Below the pieces are notes generated by a model that was given only the letters and a program-made list of their open reading frames with translations, searched no databases and was not told the DNA's origin. Below, piece by piece: positions 12,401-24,700 of a DNA stretch of 64,000 bases (its first letter is position 1; every line of letters begins with the position of its first letter). The position numbers and the translations under genes were made by a program. The stretch comes from Channa striata (Eukaryota > Chordata > Actinopteri > Anabantiformes > Channidae), in assembly GCA_033026295.1 (NCBI GenBank), contig CM065168.1, positions 29,711,226 through 29,775,225 on the forward strand, read 5' to 3'.

Positions 12401-15400
12401 ATAATGTCGGGTGGCTGTTTGCAAGCTGAAGCTGAAGCAGGAAAATGATCCTAAACATCAAAGTAAATCCAGCTTGATATAAAAATTCCACCTTTTTGAG
12501 TGGCCGGTCAGAGCTCAGACCTCGACGCAATAGAGATGCTGTGGAATGACCTCAAGACATTCACGCCAGATGTCCTAAGAACATGACTGAGCTCAATCGG
12601 TTCTGTCCAAAACTCTTTCTGAAAGTTGTACAGATCTACAGGCTTTCTTTAGGTTACTGCTGCCAAAGATTTCAACAAAATATTAAAACACTGTTGCAAT
12701 TCATTTTTCCACCAACACCCTGTATGTTTGATGGGTGTGATCAATGAAGACAGGTCCCGACTGACAGGTTAGAAATATTGTTTGTTAATATTTGGGACTT
12801 TGGTGAAGATCAGACAACATTATGTGACCGTTTTTTTTTCAGAAAACTAGAAATTTGAAACAGTACCATTACTTTTTCTTCTGACCGTAAATATGAGGAA
12901 AAGTGAATAAATTATTACCGGCACTTTGTCAGCATGTCCTGGATCTTCTTCAGCCCTTCTCTTTGCATGTTGTCTGTCCATGTGCAGTTGGCTGAAAGTT
13001 GGACAAAACCAAGTTAATAATACAACAATAGCTATTCTTATAAATAATGTTTTGTGACAATAAGTTCTACAGAGAAGTATTATGGGCAGTGAGGACTGAT
13101 TTAAAGGTTTGATCAGGACTTATTCATTTCTTAGGGGGTATAATAGATTTTTAGAGATCCTAAGGATTTATGCAGAAGATACAGTAATAGGCTACAATCA
13201 TAACCATGAGTCCGACTGGCTTATTTCAGATCATTGGTCAAATTATGGTTAAAATTAAATTTCTAACCTGATTTGGTAAAGATATCTCTGCCACATGTTT
13301 AGGAATGAGAAAACATTCCCAAACAGTGGAGCAGTGTGTTCTCTAGACAAATTCAGGTTTCAGAGTGATGCACACTAAACATGAGCAGATGATTGTTGTT
13401 TTCAGTGCTCGTATTGGGATTAAGGAACAAACAATTAATTTAAAAAATGACCAAATCATTTCTTTTTAACAGGTGGGGGTAGATAAACATGAGTACTTAA
13501 GGCCTGTTAATACTTTTTTACATTTTCAATTACAATTTCTTACGATTTGATGCTATTAACAATCCATTAAAAGGCAGTTGGTTTTTTTTTTTGAAAAACC
13601 AAACAAGACCCCGTATTTTACAGTGTGGAGCATGACAAAATCAAGATCATGGTCCACCCTTCCAAGAGAGAACCCAAAATGTCTAGGAGACCAAACACAT
13701 ACACTGACCCATCCAGAGGCTAAAAATCTGTGAGAAGGAACATTTTCACTAATGAGCAAAGTACTCAGCAGAGAAGGGGCTTAAACGCCAAGGCTTTAGG
13801 TCAAGAATCAGACAAGGATTTGTTGCTTTTCTGGGCATGAAAACACTACAGAGAAAGTGTGCTTGAAGTAGGGAAAGCTATTAAAACTCTGTCAGCTCTA
13901 CAGGAGGCCGAAAATGCAGACAGGTACAGGGTGATGACTGCTCTGACCAGGGCTGAGCAGCTGTGTCCTCAGGGCTCTACATAAAGGAGAAAAAGGCGAG
14001 TAAGTGCAGAAGCAGCATGTGACCAAGATTTCTCAGCTGAATCCCAGGAAAGAACAATCAATGTCCCGATCTTAATACAGAAGGACAGGGTCCACTTCTG
14101 TCCAGGACTCTTGCACTTTCCTCTACATTTTAAACTCTATAAAACCCTACTTCTTACTACCACAGGTACAGGAAAAGTAATATTCTAATATAATGTAGAT
14201 ATTGTTGTAAACTTCATCTACATCAAAATTGTTCTCAACAATAAAGTGTTGAGAACAAATATAAAAGGTGTCGCTTTTTGTCAGTTCTACATCCACACAA
14301 TATCCTTGAATCTCACTCTTTTCTCTTCAACACAAATGCACCATCTGTAGGGACACACACTCTCACCCTGATGAATAGCATCAGTGATGAAGCAGTGGGC
14401 ATGTGGGAAACTGCTGAGAATAGAAAGGGTACATACTGCTTCTGAAAGGGTGTATTTCAGACGATTTGGATGTGTGCTACAAATGATTATGAACGTGTTC
14501 CACTGTGTGTTTATGTGCAACCTCTGTAAGAACATATGATGTAATGCGGTGAAGGTAAATTAGTGAGAATTGCTCAGTGACACTTGATTTCCTGTGAACT
14601 GGTTATGATCTTTCAGGCTTTGCTGTTTGCAGGATGTTTACACAGTTAGTGCAACTGAGTGTGCGATGCCCAATATTGAAAAGAGTTGATAACTGTGTTC
14701 ACGTAAGTCCAGTATAAACTTGGTGGAGGACAAACCCACATCAGGGTGTGTGTAGGTTCCTGGCAGTGTGGATTTTAAACAATAATGTTCGCCCCACTGA
14801 TCTGACTGTCAGAGTGATTGAGGTGGCGCCCGTTTGCCTCTTGTGTGTTTCATAACTGCACAAATACAGGTGCATGTGTGTGTGAGTGAATCAGGATGGT
14901 TGTCATATCGTATTGATTCTATGAACATGAACTCTTATTTTTAGCTCTGTACCGCTTGTATATTAACGTGTATGAGGCTAGTGCGAACAAGCTTCCTCTT
15001 AGCCCCATCCCCACCACCCTTATATCATGAGTCTGCTGTCATAAAAACATACCTGCCCCAGTCGTTTCATGACAGCTCTAATAATACAAACACAATTTTG
15101 CAGTTAGTGCTACTGAGAAAGACTGCAGCTGAAATGGAAACAATAAAAATTCCCTAACAGTACAAATATCATAAAGCAGTATTGCTTTCCTGAGTATATA
15201 TCTATGTGTAAGTATGATGCTTTGTAAATTTTACAATCAGTGCAGAAATCCATAAAGTAATTAGAACTGCGAAATGAGTGTTTGCGTTTGTAGTTTTAAT
15301 TACCAAAAAAAAAAAAAAAAAAACCAGTGCTGTCATAAAAACGTCTTGTTCAGTGATTTGTAACAGTGCCTGCCCGTATCACCTGATGAGATATTCCACT

Positions 15401-18400
15401 GTGCATACAGTATGGCAAAATGTCTAAAGTTTAACATATTTATAAATTTTTACATATTGTCAAAACTAAGTTACTCAATACACTTATTTACAAAGAATTT
15501 CTAAACTTCCGTCATAATTCATTAAAACCCTGAGTAAATGTCACAAAAATAAATTCACTATAAACTTCCTAGAAGCCTCAGAACAACTGGCACTGGTGTC
15601 CTGTGGGTTAGTACCAAGCATGGAGAGGCAGCATTTAGTTTACCGTTTATTTGAACATTTTGTTTCATGCACACTGTTGCCCATAAAGTTGGAATATTTT
15701 TTTTTGTTTTACCTCTTCTTTTAAATTATTGTGACAATGTGAAATTTTCTTGATAGATACACAAGAATCACAATTAATCTTTGCAAAAAAGTGTCTAAAA
15801 ACAAACTTATTCCAACTTTATGGGCAACAGTTTATGTAGCGTGTTCATTGACATGTTTTATTAGTGTCATCATTTTAAGTATTTTGTTTTTTATTTTTCA
15901 ACTACTTTGGATTTGCCTGTGTATGAATCATGATAATATAAATAAAGTTGCCTTGGCTGTAAGAGAAATAGCAAAAATAAACGTTTGATTTGAAATGTGA
16001 CAAAAGCAGAGTAATCTGCAGATGTGAGCACTCACCACACTCCTGATGCTTTACTTTCTGCATCCTCAGTGAAGTCGTTTACTGTGTCGTCCTCTAGTGG
16101 TGACTCTCTCCTAAAGAGTTTTGACTGGGGCTCAGAAAAACAGCAGGCGTTATGTGAGACCATGTGCACATATCTGATTTTACTATTGCACAGACAATTT
16201 GATTGTAAAATGACAATATTTCACCTTACAATTGCCTTTGAAATAAAAAAAAACCCTCACATACAGACAAATACATAATAAATAGCCAGAGGCTAATGAT
16301 TTTTCAAAAATTCTAGTGAAATGCTGTTTAAGACAAAACCCTCACTTATTCTTGCTTTATCATGAGTAACAGAACAAAAATAAAAAAATACTCACTGGCT
16401 TCAACTTCCCCTTTGCTTGCATTCCTGAAACAAGACAAATCCACGTGAGACAGATCAGTACACTCAGACACAGTCTGACAATACCTGCTCACACTATTTA
16501 TTTTTTGCAGACTTGGCTTTACACAGAAGAACAAAATGAAATTTTCACATACATAACCAGCTAACTGGGACTCTTTTGTACAAACAATGAACATACTGTA
16601 ATTCTCACAGTGATTTTTTTTCTTACCATTCCATGGGTTTTTCTCCAGATAGAGGATAAGACAGAAAGGATAGACTCTCAGCTTCTTCTCACCATGTTTG
16701 TACGTCACTCTGGACACTCCCTCCCAATGTTTCTTATCTTATAACTACTGTTAACAAAGTACAGCCTGGCACAGAAGGTTACGTACTGCAGTATACGAGC
16801 AGTGCTAGTATCAGAAGTAGAACTCCTTGATCACTATTTTGCAATATTTAAAGAGAACTCTTGTAACAGCTACTGTACTAACAACTAAAGCACCATCGTG
16901 CACTCCAGAATGAATATTAGTCGTGATTCCCGGCTTTGTCTTAGTCACGGACACACTTTGTAGTCTGCTGCAAAACACACATGTAATTCCATTGATGAAA
17001 CAATAGACTAATAAGTTATGCAAAGGATACAGGGAAAGATGTTGAAGTGCGTAGTAGAGAAGGGCTGAAGACTGTTCAGGTTACCAAGAACAGTTCTGAT
17101 AATTTCCTGGGAACAACGCGAGAGAAAGATAAACTGTGAGAATGGGCAATGAGAGAAATGAGAGGTCAGAATAGTGTGAATTACAATGACAACATAGCAA
17201 CTGTGAATGCTGTTAAAGCAAATTCAGAATTACCTCCAGTTCCTCAATGCAGCTTCCCTCCATTGTCTCATCTCCACTGGTGAAATACACAGTCATATAC
17301 ACGTTATGACATTTTTACAAAACATCTGTTTCTTTGCAGCAGCACTAAAATGCCGAACAGCTGATCACATTATAAAGCATGGGCGTATTTCTGATTCAGC
17401 ACATACAGATGAAAAAGCTTTGACTGTTGAACTCGAAGGGGGACGATGGACGCTGCTGATCCGTCAGTCAACAGGAAAAAAGTCTCTAAGGCATTCCAGG
17501 ATCAGTCAGCACTCTTATCAATGACAAAAGCAGACAGATCCTGCACGTCTTAGATATTCTTTTCTTTTCTTATGAAACGAAATGTCAAGACAAAGTTAGG
17601 AGACAAACATCAGAGCAAGAGACACTAGCCATTATACTTGTAGTGTTGTGGGTTGAAAAGGAGAAAAAAAGATCAGTGTTTCCTTTCCTATCTACAGCTC
17701 AGTTATCTCACCAGCTGCTTTTTAGATTGAAGAACATTTTGCAGTGCTTTAGTATTAAATCTTGAGAATGAAAAGGGTGATTGCTTTGTATCTGTAATGG
17801 ATTTTAAGCATAAGATCTTTTGTTGCTTTAAAGAAGAAATACTGCTGAAAAACAGAACTCCTCCACATCTTCCTTTGCACATAAAATGACAAACTTATTT
17901 TCTTCTCTGTCTTGTACTTACATCTCATGAAACAGAAACACTTCTTCTGATGGAACTTTGCCTTGATGTTTTATCTAGACTTAGATTTTTTTGCTTGCCT
18001 TGTACCTCACTTGTAAGTCGCTTTGAATAAAAGTGTCAAAGTGCCAAATGACTAACTGTAAATGTAAATGTTCTGACACCTTTAGCCCCATAATCCAGAG
18101 CCTAGGTGCTTTTTCAAACTGGTCTCAAAATATGTCACCTTTTTTCTAAGTACTTTGGTATTTTGCAGTGTAGGTTCCAGGTAAAAAGTACGACCATTCA
18201 AATTATTCTATTTCTACTTATGAATCAAAATATAGAAAGGTCAAGGTATTGTATGCAATTATATTTGCTTATTACATTAAAATTTCCCATTACTTCCACT
18301 AAGTCTAACCTTGAGGTTGGGATCACATTTGAACTCTTTGGCTTTGAATTAGCCCAGACTTGACTTTGCTGTCTTGGCCTTGCTCAGTGCTCAGTGCTGT

Positions 18401-18543
18401 GACAGCTGAGCTACTTGTTGGGATAAACTGTGCCTGTCTTGCCTGTAGCTGCTGCCTCCTCTGATCTTGAACTTGTAGATGAGTTTACCGGCTCTGAAGA
18501 ACCGAGTCTCAGGGAAAGGGAAGGAGAAGGCCTGCAGAGGCAT
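9427..18543 (-). CDS. majin: Membrane-anchored junction protein (MAJIN), meiotic telomere anchor
   Basis: Inner nuclear membrane protein that acts with TERB1 and TERB2 to attach telomeres to the nuclear envelope in meiotic prophase. Nine coding exons can be joined in consistent phase: 18543-18443, 17276-17234, 17106-17031, 16737-16627, 16424-16396, 16130-16036, 12991-12919, 10215-10021 and 9561-9427. They total 858 bases, or 285 residues. The N-terminus FPETRFFRAGKLIYKFKIRG, the segment VLGNLNSLQPFSTTHFNIFP and YKKHWEGVSRVTYKHGEKKL match the conserved MAJIN core. The middle is polar and acidic (EQEEDEEEEY). Residues about 258-275 (SGGVVLVQTLQSWFLWV) form the C-terminal membrane helix and the stop follows ten residues later. 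The first intron uses a GC donor (CAG|GCAAGA). Exons 1-5 are well supported by homology. Exons 6-8 rest on phase and splice signals. Transposon relics lie in several introns. Gpha2 lies just downstream of it on the same strand. Confidence 0.88.
10620..11100. repeat. LINE-derived fragment in a majin intron
   Basis: The text contains phrases I recognise from a very common fish retrotransposon fragment: ctaaaggctctgcctct, agatatgatggagcttgacc, ttttaaattctatttta and gtactcttgctgcagcattt. The exact family (L2 or Rex type) is uncertain, and no coding capacity remains. Confidence 0.5.
11820..11850. repeat. (GT)n microsatellite
   Basis: Short interrupted GT tract inside the majin intron between exons 7 and 8. 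Confidence 0.7.
11950..12890 (+). mobile_element. Decayed Tc1/mariner-type transposon in a majin intron
   Basis: Near the left end, ctgatcttcactaaagtcac (from about 11994) is an imperfect inverted copy of gggactttggtgaagatcag near the right end (about 12795), so the element has terminal inverted repeats. The interior at about 12300-12600 on the plus strand still reads like Tc1 transposase: an NDPKH block, then QSSDLDAIEMLWNDLK, matching the usual QSSDLNPIENLWNDLK region with the last catalytic acid. Stop codons and frameshifts break the frame, so it is not autonomous. Outer limits are approximate. Confidence 0.7.
13020..15640. other. Majin intron sequence without recognised features
   Basis: Part of the roughly 3-kb intron between exons 6 and 7. 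It is AT-rich, with a 19-base poly-A run at about 15303. Small open frames are not flanked by convincing splice sites. No family was recognised. Confidence 0.5.
15673..15831. mobile_element. 159-bp MITE with perfect 24-bp terminal inverted repeats
   Basis: The left end is actgttgcccataaagttgg followed by aata (15673-15696). The right end, 15808-15831, is its exact reverse complement. The interior is AT-rich and has no coding capacity. Such a structure is typical of a non-autonomous DNA transposon. Perfect ends suggest fairly recent mobility. The superfamily is not determined. Confidence 0.8.
17935..18075. repeat. Retroposon tail fragment
   Basis: It contains cttgtacctcacttgtaagt, cgctttgaataaaagtgtca and aatgactaactgtaaatgta, a diverged copy of a 3' tail seen in very many fish genomes (usually AAGTCGCTTTGGATAAAAGC). 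It lies in majin intron 1. Confidence 0.5.
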
Positions 18544-18699
18544 GACTGAGCTACAACCAGAGGAAAATCAACAGGGGTTCATACAGTATACACATAAAAA
18601 CTCGGCCACTTGTAGATTAGAAAATGCGGAATTTGTCATGGCAGCTAACAATAAGAACAACTGAAATAGTTGATTACTGCTGAAATAAGACCTGACAAT

Positions 18700-19149
18700 G
18701 TTTTAAGTGAATATCATCCCTCTTTTTCGAGCTCTGAAAATTACCGTAACGTTTAAAGAAAGTGGCGATCAAAAACGTGCTACGTGTCCCATCAGGCTAA
18801 CGTCCCCGTCCCAGCAGAACGCCACGAGTTAATTCCGTGTCTGTCAATCAAAACACGACTGGCCCCCTAGTTCGTTGGACGAGCCCAATTCCCGCCTTCT
18901 GGCGGCTTGAGCTTCGCTGATTAGCCAGCTCTTCTTCCAATCAGTGGCGTGATGTCAGGTGTCACTATGGTGACGGCGAAAACCGCCTAACGTCACATGA
19001 CTGTCAGCTGACCACGTGTAGCATAATCCAGAAGTAAAGGTTTAATGTTACAACATGGTTTAGAGTTACCTGATTTTACATAAGTGTTTTTTAAAATTCA
19101 AGTCAGTTTAGTTTCATTTAGTAAACGGTCACGTGAAAGGACATAAAAG
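18700..19149. promoter_or_regulatory. Head-to-head promoter region of majin and the aldo-keto reductase
   Basis: The two start codons diverge from this block, about 1.2 kb apart. It holds CCAAT-type motifs (about 18889 and 18936) and four E-boxes: CACATG 18994-18999, CAGCTG 19005-19010 (within the 10-bp palindrome GTCAGCTGAC), CACGTG 19013-19018 and CACGTG 19130-19135. An AG|GTGAGA donor at 19149/19150 could end a noncoding first exon of the reductase. Whether one or both genes use these sites is inference. Confidence 0.45.
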
Positions 19150-19730
19150 GTGAGACGAATGTTTAGAGATTAATCTCTGGCTGCATACTTGTTTTTCGCG
19201 TTAGCATTGTTTTCTTGTGGAGCTCAAACCTGTCACAATCCAAAGTTCACTGCATCAATTTTTTTTTATAATGGAAACCATATTGTGACGTCTGAATTGT
19301 ATCAAGAATAACCATTTCATACTGCATTGCGACGTTTTAACATAACTGCGTTGTGCTGATAAAGGTAATATAGTTATATTTTGTTCTTGCATCGTCGCAA
19401 CTGCAGCAATGTCGTCACATTGTGAAAGGCTAGTAATAACTTAAAACTGCACTAATACATAGCCACAGATATTTCATTGTTACCTTTGCAACATAACCAC
19501 TTAAGTTCTCATTTGCTTACATTTTCGAACCTGGGTAATGTGAAACATGCAGGTATCAGTATAACATGTCCGCGTGTCCTCATTGTATTAATCCTAATAC
19601 AACAATATAAATTTAGGTGAATTTTGTCCTCCACAAAAATGTCCATTTATGTCTGACTCAACTCTCTCTCTCTTTTTTCTTTGGTGTAGACTAAGTAATC
19701 CAAACAGGGTACAAGTCCATTTCAGACAAG

Positions 19731-19779
19731 ATGTCCTCCTCGTCCTCCCCAGTCTGTTGTTCTAAATACGGGGGCTCAA
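19731..19779 (+). other. Displaced N-terminal segment of the reductase (one-base frame break)
   Basis: The exon opens after a strong acceptor (polypyrimidine, ending gtag at 19686-19689), and its first ATG is 19731 in good context (acaagATGt). That frame ends at a stop soon after the conserved region begins. The conserved frame, reading QSVVLNTGAQ before MPVLGLGTYK, is open here but has no ATG. One base too many in the CCCC run at 19747-19750 would account for the mismatch. It may be a sequencing or assembly error, a real variant, or a sign that translation starts at 19780. Confidence 0.6.
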
Positions 19780-21357
19780 ATGCCTGTTCTGGGTTTGGGA
19801 ACTTACAAGTTGTGGGGTCCTGAGGAGGTCTACCGGGCTGTGGATGCTGCTCTGGCTGCTGGTTACCGGGCATTTGACAGTGCAGCCGTCTACCGGAATG
19901 AAGTTGACTTAGGCCGAGCTCTAAAAGAGCTCCTGCCCAAATACAACTTAAAAAGAGAGGATGTTTTCATAACCAGGTGATGTAAATAACTCTTTAAAGA
20001 GCATAGCATGTTAATAGACAAGTCACAGTGGGGCATTATATTTAAAACATAAAAATCTGAAACTTTTTCTAAACTTTAATTTACTCGACGTGTTTTGTTT
20101 ACGTGATTGGAACAGAGTAAAACAATGAATGCCTCTGTTAGCGATACTCTTACCCACAGTACATGATAAATTTCCTCAGAGATACAGTGGGTAGGTTTGA
20201 CCTTTAGTGTCACAGTGTATTAGCAAATTATTGATTTAACAGTCATCCTTCTCGCCGTCTTCATACAGCAAGCTGGGCCCCAAAGATCAGGGTGATAAGG
20301 CGATGGAAGGAGCCCTCCACAGCCTGTCTCAGCTTGATTTGGGTTACATTGACCTTTACCTCATCCACTGGCCTGGCACACAGGGTCTGGCAGTGAATGA
20401 TAAACGCAACCCAGGTGATTTTAGTGCAGTTTTTTTTTTTTCCACTTTTCACTTCATCACTGGAAACATTTTAAGCATTTCAGTTCCCTTATTGTTTTTT
20501 TATACCTGTGTTTATAGTTTTCTAATAAATAAATCCATAATAATTACGGGAGAAATTCAAGGTACCGTCTCACGTTCTTCCTGTAGTTGTATTTGTCCGT
20601 GTAGTTGCGTTCAGGTATCAGTGAGGATAATTCGTACATGAATGCAGGCAATCGAGCTCAGACTTGGGCCACGCTGGAGGAGTTACATGCCCGGGGAAAA
20701 CTGAGGGCCATAGGAGTGTCCAACTACACACCAGCACACATGAAAGAACTGATACAAAGCTGCAAAGTCCGTCCTGCTCTGTTACAGGTATAATATGCAA
20801 AAAAAAGCGATCAGAGAGAAGCTAACATGATATGCATAATTGTACGCAAATTCAAAAAATGTAATTTGTGTGCTTGTGTTAAAAAAATGTGTGCTGAGGG
20901 TGAGTATTTGTTATTGTTCAGGTTGAGTTTCACCCACGGCTGTGTCAGACAGAACTGAGGAGTGTTTGTGAGGAGTATGGAGTGTGTTTCCAGGCCTATT
21001 CCTCCTTAGGGAAAGGAGAACTGGTCACTGACCCACTGGTTATGGAGTTGGCAACGAACAGTGAACGCACACCTGCACAGGTAATCACACAGGCAAAGTC
21101 TTCATGGAACACTCTCAGTGAAGAGCATGCTCAGTAAAAACACTTGGAACAAACATAGGTCTTTTGTTCTCCTCCAGGTCCTGCTGCGCTGGGCAGTGCA
21201 GCAGGGTGTCCCAGTGCTCCCCAAGTCATCAAATCCAGACAGAATAAAGGATAATGCCAGGCTTTTTGACTTCACGCTGACAGAAACAGACATGGAAAGA
21301 TTATCAGCCTTGGACTGTGGGCAAAAGTACTGCTGGGATCCATCCGAGGTGGTTTGA
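19780..21357 (+). CDS. Aldo-keto reductase (fish zgc:110782/110366-like)
   Basis: Cytosolic NADPH-dependent carbonyl reductase of the aldo-keto reductase superfamily. The substrate cannot be told from sequence. Exons are 19780-19976, 20269-20414, 20648-20787, 20922-21080 and 21178-21357, all GT-AG and in phase, giving 273 residues from this ATG or about 289 if the upstream ATG at 19731 is joined by removing one base. The TIM-barrel tetrad is complete: Asp33 and Tyr38 in AFDSAAVYRNE, Lys67 in ITSKLGP (codon split across intron 1), His99 in LYLIHWPGTQ. Cofactor-binding motifs are GVSNYTPAHM, VEFHPRL and VLPKSSNPDRIKDN. The C-terminus is short (DPSEVV), as in the small prokaryote-like AKRs rather than AKR1B/1C. 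I recognise similarity to zebrafish zgc-named genes from memory and give no symbol. Its 3' end faces that of bad. Confidence 0.9.
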
Positions 21358-21737
21358 TAAGCCACTAGTCTTGCACTATGACTTTTTACCGCTCATGTCC
21401 TTTAATCCAGACTCACAGTTATGCAGTGTACCACAGCAACACGTGGGAAATTGCTGTGTTCCAAATATATTATTACATATAGATTTGTAGCTTGACCTGA
21501 CTGAGCTATGCAAAAAAAACAACAACAATCCTTTATTGTTGGCTCACATTGTTTTTTTTCATCATATGTAGTAGTGTTTGGCTTTTATACTAGTGCTTTC
21601 AATTTGAAGTTCTTACAAATAACATGCTTACAAAAGACTCTCTTGAGTGTCTTTTGTAAAAAAAAAACAAAACAACTTGGATCACTGAAGATTGTTTTGT
21701 GTATCATTTACCTGGTTCTTTTCTTGATTAACTATGT

Positions 21738-21743
21738 AATAAA
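21738..21743 (+). terminator. Polyadenylation signal of the reductase
   Basis: AATAAA 380 bases after the stop codon. Confidence 0.5.
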
Positions 21744-21759
21744 TATTTAAAATGAGTGG

Positions 21760-24700
21760 AAAATGGCATTAATGAATTCTCCATGGTCTGAGATGCCAAA
21801 ATTTTAATTTTACATTGTCTTTATAAATTTCATATTAAAAAAAGAAATTCATAATTCATTTGAGAAACTGGATCCAGAGAATATTTGGCATTTTGATTAA
21901 AAGAATATCCAATCCAAACAATTATTTAGCAAAATAGCTGATTGATTTCCTATGACTTGACTATTTTATTAGAAACGCTCAACAGACCCATTTTAAAACC
22001 ATTCTTTAAATTTTTTATTCAGGACAGCATATACCATAAGTTTCACAGCTGTAGAGAAAATACATTTACAAAAGTCAATAAAAATGGAAAAAGAACCCCC
22101 CCCCAAAAGGAACTATTAAAAAAATCAAAATTTCTCCACAAACAGCTCCAGATTCAAGTAGCAAGGATGGATGTAAAACCCCAGATGCCAGGCAGGCTTT
22201 TCCTCTGGGGTGTGTTCACTATCCCAAATGTGGAATTATTAAAAGCATTACTGCTTTTTTTTCTTGCAATTGTGAGAGTGAACACACCTCCACATTACTG
22301 TGCTTTTCTTTGTTTTGTTTTTTGCACATAAATGACAGCAAGCTGTAGAGTTTAAGGCGGTAACTGGGTAAAGAGAGAAGGCTGGCTATGTGGTGTTACA
22401 CAGGTTAAAGCATGTTCAAGGCAGTTAATAATAAAATTCTATTTTTTAAATATCAGTTGAACTTTTTCAACTGTACTACTTGTGTCAGAGCATGGGTAAG
22501 TCTGTGAAGTGACATTAAAATGCAAAACAGTACTTTTTAATGGCAGCACAATTACTTAAAACATCCTTGCTTACCCTGTTAAAATAATGAAATATAACAC
22601 ACACATAAAATCCCTTTTTTTGAGCAGTATGTAGTTTAAATTTAACAGCATAGTCTAACGGTATTAGATGTGTTGGGAGCTTTGATACAAATTCACATTA
22701 AAGCATTAACAAAATGTTTTCGGTTCATGTTACACAATAATATGTTGCCAAACCCAGGTAGACATGGATGAGAAAAACGTGGTATCGTTCAGATTGTCTG
22801 AAATTCTTTTAAAAAGATTTTAAAAAGTGGGGAGCATAGATTAAAGTCAATACAGTCAATCGGCCTGTATACCCGAGCACTTCACAACTCAAGCCCACAA
22901 GTCAAAAGGAAGAGAATAAAACACAAGTAGAACTACCCTAAAACCATTTTCAATAATCACATATTGATTTTAAAAAAAGCAAGAAATAAATCATATTTAC
23001 CACACTGAGTAGAGATGCTGATCCCAGTTTAAAATGATTACTGTGCATAACGCCATATCCACATATTGGTCATATTGTGTATAGTATGTGCCACATAATC
23101 CTTAAAAAGGCTCAATATAACAATTAGCAAATCTAGTGTCAGATCAGCACTCCATACCTGAGGCTTGATAGAGTCAGATCCAAATATATTCACACCCTAA
23201 TGCAGATGAAAACCAAAAAAGCAAACAAAACAAAACAAACAAATATATATATAAAAAAAACAACAGGACTGTAAATGAATTTCCTGAAAAGTCTCTATAT
23301 GTAATTTAGAAAATCAGATTGCATTCCGTTTTTGCAGTATTGGCCTACATTTAATCCATGTTCTGTATGTATGCACGGGGAACCGAGTAAAAGGTGACGG
23401 ACTAGCATGTTGGCTCCATCTGCAGCAGTTAATCCATCTCCACATCTTTAAATATGCACATAACATCTATCACAAAATCTACGGATTGTACACTGCCTTT
23501 TGCGTGTTTGCCAGAGTTATTCAATAACATGGTAACGTTGTAAAATAGGAACTTTCAAGACACAATTCTGGCGCAAACAGCTTGCTCATAATCCTCACCC
23601 CTACCATTTGATAAAATATTGACAAACTATTTACACTTAAAATTTTCAAAAATGTTATTTTTGCTCACCCAAGGATTTAAAATGATAAATTCATATTGGA
23701 TTGTGCTTTTTAAATGTATGCTAAATTTCATTTCCTACAGATATAATCTAACCCTGAAGTTTTACAAAAGCTATTATTTCTGCATCATCAGAGATTGTCC
23801 TTGTACAAGATTGTTCGCCTTTTGATAAACTTGACACATAAAGCAGTTAATGATAGTTGAGTACAGTGGTTTGATGGTACTGGCTCACATGTAGTAGTAC
23901 AGGAAGCTGAATAAAGCCCCAAGTTGAATTCTTTAAAAAAGTCCTTCCTCTTTTTAATCTCTCTTTCCTCGATACCTGAAGATTGTTTTGGCACACTGCT
24001 ACAGTGATCTTCACGAGTTCAAGACACAAGCTCCATATGTCTGTTTAACACAAACACATGGAGCAAAACAAGCATCAGTAGCACAAGCCTCTTTCACACA
24101 TTCACTGGAATCCTGAAATTCTTCTGACTATGTATATGGGAAGGCAAATGTTCGAGTGAGATGCTTTCCAGATTATCCGGAGTTTGCAAGCCCCCAACTA
24201 AAACGTCTGGATTATGTGCGAGAGCCCCGTGGTGAAGCATGCAGTTCTGTCCAGAATTGTCAGGAGGAAGTGAGCAAATGGGCATGTTGATGACAGCATC
24301 TTTCTTTTTAAAGACGCATTTCTCTGATGTGCTGTAAACAAAACTCTGTTTCCCAAAGCCCAATTTTAATATGAATATGTGCCTCCTGTACATATTGACT
24401 CATCACTAGAATCCAACGCAGTTTCTCCCATGAGACCCCTCTGACTCGAACAAACTCCCGGTGTGTGTTACATGCGTGAAACACAACTCCGGACAATGCC
24501 GCTTTCTCCAGACATTGTCTGGAGTCGATATGTGAAAGAGGCTACGTTGACGTGTGATTTCCCCAAGCAAATAAGGAAGGAAACAAGGAAGGAAATTCAA
24601 ACAGCATTCAAGTTGGCCTCAAATAGCTGGGTTTCTCAACTAGAATTCACGTATCTCTCCATCTACAGTATATTGCATAGTGTGGACGTGAGAGACAACC

